Shown here: positions 61,626-64,000 of the stretch, in pieces
Layout of the letters: the number at the start of each line of letters is the position of its first letter
Numbering within the stretch: position 1 is the first letter of the stretch
Assembly (NCBI RefSeq): GCF_002086795.1
Contig: NZ_MVIM01000002.1
Location: 496,001 to 560,000, forward strand
Direction: 5' to 3'
DNA from: Mycolicibacterium tusciae
Lineage (GTDB): Bacteria > Actinomycetota > Actinomycetes > Mycobacteriales > Mycobacteriaceae
DNA length: 64,000 nt
The notes under the pieces: model-generated
Seen by the model: only the letters and a program-made list of their open reading frames with translations
Database searches by the model: none
Told to the model about the DNA's origin: nothing
Program-made: the position numbers and the translations under genes

Positions 61626-62653
61626 GAGTTCTGCTGACCGGAGCGGCCGGGTTCATCGGAACCCGGGTCGACGCCGCACTGCGCGACGCGGGACACGACG
61701 TCGTGGCGGTCGACGCGATGCTGCCCGCCGCGCACGGTCCGGGTGCTGTGCCGCCGCCGGATTGCCGGGTTCTCGACATCCGCGACGGGTCCGCGCTGGC
61801 GCCGCTGCTCGATGGTGTCGACGTGGTGTGCCACCAGGCCGCGGTGGTGGGTGCCGGGGTGAACGCCGCCGACGCACCGTCGTACGGCAGCCACAACGAC
61901 TACGGGACGTCGGTTCTGCTGGCCGAGATGTTCGCCGCGGACTGCCGGCGGCTGGTGCTGGCCTCGTCGATGGTCGTCTACGGCCAGGGCCGCTACGACT
62001 GCGCCGAGCACGGTCCGATCGACCCGCTGCCCCGCTCGCGCGCCGATCTCGACGCCGGGGTATTCGACCACCGCTGCCCGGTCTGCGCTGCGACGCTCAA
62101 CTGGCAACTGGTGGCCGAGGACGCGCCGCTGCGGCCGCGCAGCCTGTATGCCGCGAGCAAGACCGCGCAGGAGCATTACGCATTGGCGTGGTCTGAGGCC
62201 GGCGGCGGCTCGGTCGTCGCGCTGCGCTATCACAACGTGTACGGCCCGCACATGCCGCGCGACACCCCGTACTCCGGGGTCGCGGCGATCTTCCGCTCAG
62301 AGCTTGAATCCGGCGACGTGCCAAGGGTTTTCGAAGACGGTGGTCAAATGCGCGACTTCGTGCACGTCGACGACATCGCGGCAGCCAACGTCGCGTCCGT
62401 CGAGTCCGCAGTCGACGGTTTCGACGCGTTCAACGTCTGCTCCGGTCGGCCGATTTCAATCATGGAGGTCGCGACCGAGTTGTGCGACGTGCGTGGCGCC
62501 GCGGCACCCGTCGTCACCGGGCAGTACCGCAGCGGCGACGTCCGCCATATCGTCGCCGACCCCGCCCGCGCCGCCGACGTGCTCGGCTTTCGCGCCGCCG
62601 TCGATCCGCGCGACGGCCTGCGCGAGTTCGCGTTCGCACCGCTGCGGGCGTAG
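61622..62653 (+). CDS. galE3: NAD-dependent epimerase (GalE3-like, Rv0536)
   Basis: A 343-residue extended SDR of the UDP-glucose 4-epimerase type. The motif VLLTGAAGFIGTRV and the catalytic YAASK are present, with LASSMVVYG as the Ser/Thr region. A segment of about 45 residues between them holds extra Cys (YDCAEHG and HRCPVCAATLN), absent from standard GalE. Substrate unknown; a dTDP- or UDP-sugar is likely. It starts at a GTG overlapping the mtnP stop. Confidence 0.88.
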   Translation: MRVLLTGAAGFIGTRVDAALRDAGHDVVAVDAMLPAAHGPGAVPPPDCRVLDIRDGSALAPLLDGVDVVCHQAAVVGAGVNAADAPSYGSHNDYGTSVLLAEMFAADCRRLVLASSMVVYGQGRYDCAEHGPIDPLPRSRADLDAGVFDHRCPVCAATLNWQLVAEDAPLRPRSLYAASKTAQEHYALAWSEAGGGSVVALRYHNVYGPHMPRDTPYSGVAAIFRSELESGDVPRVFEDGGQMRDFVHVDDIAAANVASVESAVDGFDAFNVCSGRPISIMEVATELCDVRGAAAPVVTGQYRSGDVRHIVADPARAADVLGFRAAVDPRDGLREFAFAPLRA

Positions 62654-63466
62654 ATGAAGCGCCTCGCGGTGGTTGTCGCTATCGTCGCGCTCGTGGCATC
62701 GGGTCTGCTGGCGTTGGCGTGGTCGCAGCAGCGACGGTTGATCTATTTTCCGTCGCCTGGGCCGGTCCCGCCGGCGGCAACGATGTTGCCCAACGGTCAG
62801 GACGTCGCACTGGACAGCGACGGAATCCGCTTGGGGGCGTGGTATTTCCCGGTCGCCGGCGGCGGTCCCGCGGTGCTGGTGTGCAACGGCAACGGCGGCG
62901 ACCGGTCGGGCCGGATCGCCCTGGCCGCCGCGCTGAACCGTATCGGCCTTTCGGTGCTGCTGTTCGACTACCGCGGCTACGGCGGCAACCCCGGCCAGCC
63001 TTCCGAGGACGGCACGGCCGCCGACGCACGGGCCGCCCAGGCATGGCTGGCTGCGCAACCCGGCGTCGAGAAAATCGTGTACTTCGGCGAATCCCTAGGC
63101 GGCGCAGTCGCTGTCGGCCTTGCGGTGGAACGGCCGCCCGCAGCCTTGATTTTGCGATCGCCGTTCACCTCCCTGCCCGACGTCGGCGCGATGCACTATC
63201 CGTGGTTGCCGGTGCGGTGGCTGCTTATGGACCGGTATCCCTCGATCGACCGGATCGGATCGGTGCACGTGCCGGTCATGGTGATCGCCGGTGACCGCGA
63301 CGACATCGTCCCCGAGGCACTGAGCCGGCGACTCTATGACGCGGCCGATGAGCCCAAGCGATACGTGCTGGCGCCGGGGGCCGGTCACAACGACCCGGAG
63401 ATGTCGGACGGCCGGCAGATGCTCACCGAGATCCAAGGGTTCCTGTCGTCGACCGGTGTGACCTAG
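62654..63466 (+). CDS. Alpha/beta hydrolase, membrane-anchored
   Basis: A 270-residue hydrolase of the BEM46/ABHD-like family. An N-terminal hydrophobic segment (about 3-22) anchors it; VCNGNGGDRSGR and FDYRGYGGNPGQP frame the oxyanion region, the nucleophile is in YFGESLGGAVA (S147), and the Asp/His pair is in AGDRDDIVP and GAGHNDPE. The substrate is unknown. The ATG directly follows the galE3 stop. Confidence 0.88.
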   Translation: MKRLAVVVAIVALVASGLLALAWSQQRRLIYFPSPGPVPPAATMLPNGQDVALDSDGIRLGAWYFPVAGGGPAVLVCNGNGGDRSGRIALAAALNRIGLSVLLFDYRGYGGNPGQPSEDGTAADARAAQAWLAAQPGVEKIVYFGESLGGAVAVGLAVERPPAALILRSPFTSLPDVGAMHYPWLPVRWLLMDRYPSIDRIGSVHVPVMVIAGDRDDIVPEALSRRLYDAADEPKRYVLAPGAGHNDPEMSDGRQMLTEIQGFLSSTGVT

Positions 63467-63479
63467 TGATACTGGTGGA

Positions 63480-64000
63480 ATGAAGCCCGCCATTTGTGAG
63501 CAGTTCGGCATCGATTTCCCCCTCTTCGCGTTCAGCCACTGTCGGGACGTGGTGGCCGCGGTGACCAACGCCGGTGGGTTCGGCGTCCTGGGCGCCACCG
63601 CCTACACACCGGAGCTGCTCGACCAGGAACTGTCGTGGATCGACGAGCACGTCGGTGGTAAGCCGTACGGCCTCGACCTCATCGTGCCCGCCAAGTTCGA
63701 GGGCAAGGGCGAAAAGCTGGGCCGGGGCGAGCTGGCGTCCCGCATCCCCGAGGACTACCGCAAGTTCATTGCGGAGCTGCTGGCCAAGCACGACATCGAG
63801 CCCGAGGCGTCGCCGAAGACCGGCCCCTCGTTCCTGTCGGGAGACACCGGGCAGGATCTGCTCGAGGTCGCGATGAGCCATCCGATCAAGCTCATCGCCA
63901 ACGCGCTGGGGGTGCCGCCCGACTACATGATCGAGGCGGGCAAGAAGAACGGTGTTCCGGTCGCCGCGTTGGTGGGCGCGAAGGAGCATGCGGTCAAGCA
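63480..64000 (+). CDS. Nitronate monooxygenase-like protein, N-terminal part (continues beyond window)
   Basis: An FMN-dependent enzyme of the 2-nitropropane dioxygenase / nitronate monooxygenase family, truncated by the window end after about 173 residues. The start MKPAICEQFGIDFPLFAFSH and AVTNAGGFGVLGA match the FMN barrel of the class. It may act on nitronates or be one of the FabK-like relatives; the catalytic His lies outside the window. It follows the hydrolase gene by 13 bases. Confidence 0.85.
   Translation, partial: MKPAICEQFGIDFPLFAFSHCRDVVAAVTNAGGFGVLGATAYTPELLDQELSWIDEHVGGKPYGLDLIVPAKFEGKGEKLGRGELASRIPEDYRKFIAELLAKHDIEPEASPKTGPSFLSGDTGQDLLEVAMSHPIKLIANALGVPPDYMIEAGKKNGVPVAALVGAKEHAVK

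Noticed and set aside
1..64000. CRISPR arrays, insertion sequences, prophage, rRNA
   Set aside because: No regularly spaced repeats, transposase, integrase or ribosomal RNA sequence was found on reading the window.

Overview
The window is a GC-rich stretch of a mycobacterial chromosome, most likely a rapid grower of the Mycolicibacterium type. The evidence is the set of lineage markers: HBHA adhesin, MshA (mycothiol), SenX3-RegX3, an L,D-transpeptidase of the LprQ type, the 33-residue ribosomal protein bS22, F420/deazaflavin-type proteins and many GTG/TTG starts. The gene order follows the M. tuberculosis segment icl1 (Rv0467) to galE3 (Rv0536), as I remember that genome, with several insertions and losses. 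No rRNA, tRNA, CRISPR array, transposase, integrase or phage gene was seen. No gene-free gap exceeds 300 bases; the largest are 56073-56267, 17731-17902 and 30274-30435.

Layout. 1-7546: end of isocitrate lyase (glyoxylate shunt), fadB2, a PPK2-type polyphosphate kinase, a TetR regulator, a DUF445 membrane protein, an XRE regulator, hbhA, two small envelope proteins and deoC. 7646-11305: an accessory three-gene block with a Thr-rich lipoprotein, a lipid-anchored sedolisin (S53) protease and a polytopic protein carrying two zinc ribbons. 11309-14485: minus-strand operon of DUF2505, methyltransferase, nitrilase and DUF2993 genes. 14512-20572: cell wall and thiol genes (murB, lprQ, SDR, ROK regulator, mshA). 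20569-25046: YbjN-like gene, gpmA, senX3-regX3, a YCII protein and a Cys-rich protein. 25046-34597: ppx1, an acidic membrane protein, TIM-barrel enzyme, thioesterase-like protein, proC, BldC-like regulator, bS22, a GalE-like protein, an acyltransferase, a HadA-like dehydratase, serB1 and a glutaredoxin-like protein. 34712-41336: hemA-hemC-hemD-hemB followed by four small membrane-protein genes in one overlapping transcript. 41352-47352: accessory lipid/redox region (WS/DGAT, MpaB-like oxygenase, TetR, PNPOx-like protein, P450, two deazaflavin-type proteins). 47403-54515: hemL, a phosphatase and the complete Ccs/ResBC cytochrome c maturation set, then a ParA-like ATPase. 54529-59636: a second accessory region (small membrane proteins, class V aminotransferase, SnoaL-like protein, sulfotransferase, TetR, DUF1214). 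59674-64000: menA, MTA phosphorylase, galE3-like epimerase, alpha/beta hydrolase and the start of a nitronate monooxygenase.

How it fits together. Haem synthesis (hemA/C/D/B and hemL), cytochrome c assembly (ccdA, resB, ccsB, TlpA-like thioredoxin) and menaquinone synthesis (menA) make this a respiratory-chain neighbourhood. Polyphosphate and phosphate control (PPK2, senX3-regX3, ppx1) is a second theme. Envelope building (murB, lprQ, hbhA, acyltransferase, HadA-like) is a third. Most same-strand neighbours overlap by four bases (ATGA/GTGA), so translational coupling is widespread. Many convergent gene pairs are separated by perfect or near-perfect hairpins, and three divergent or regulator-linked promoters carry clear palindromic operator candidates.
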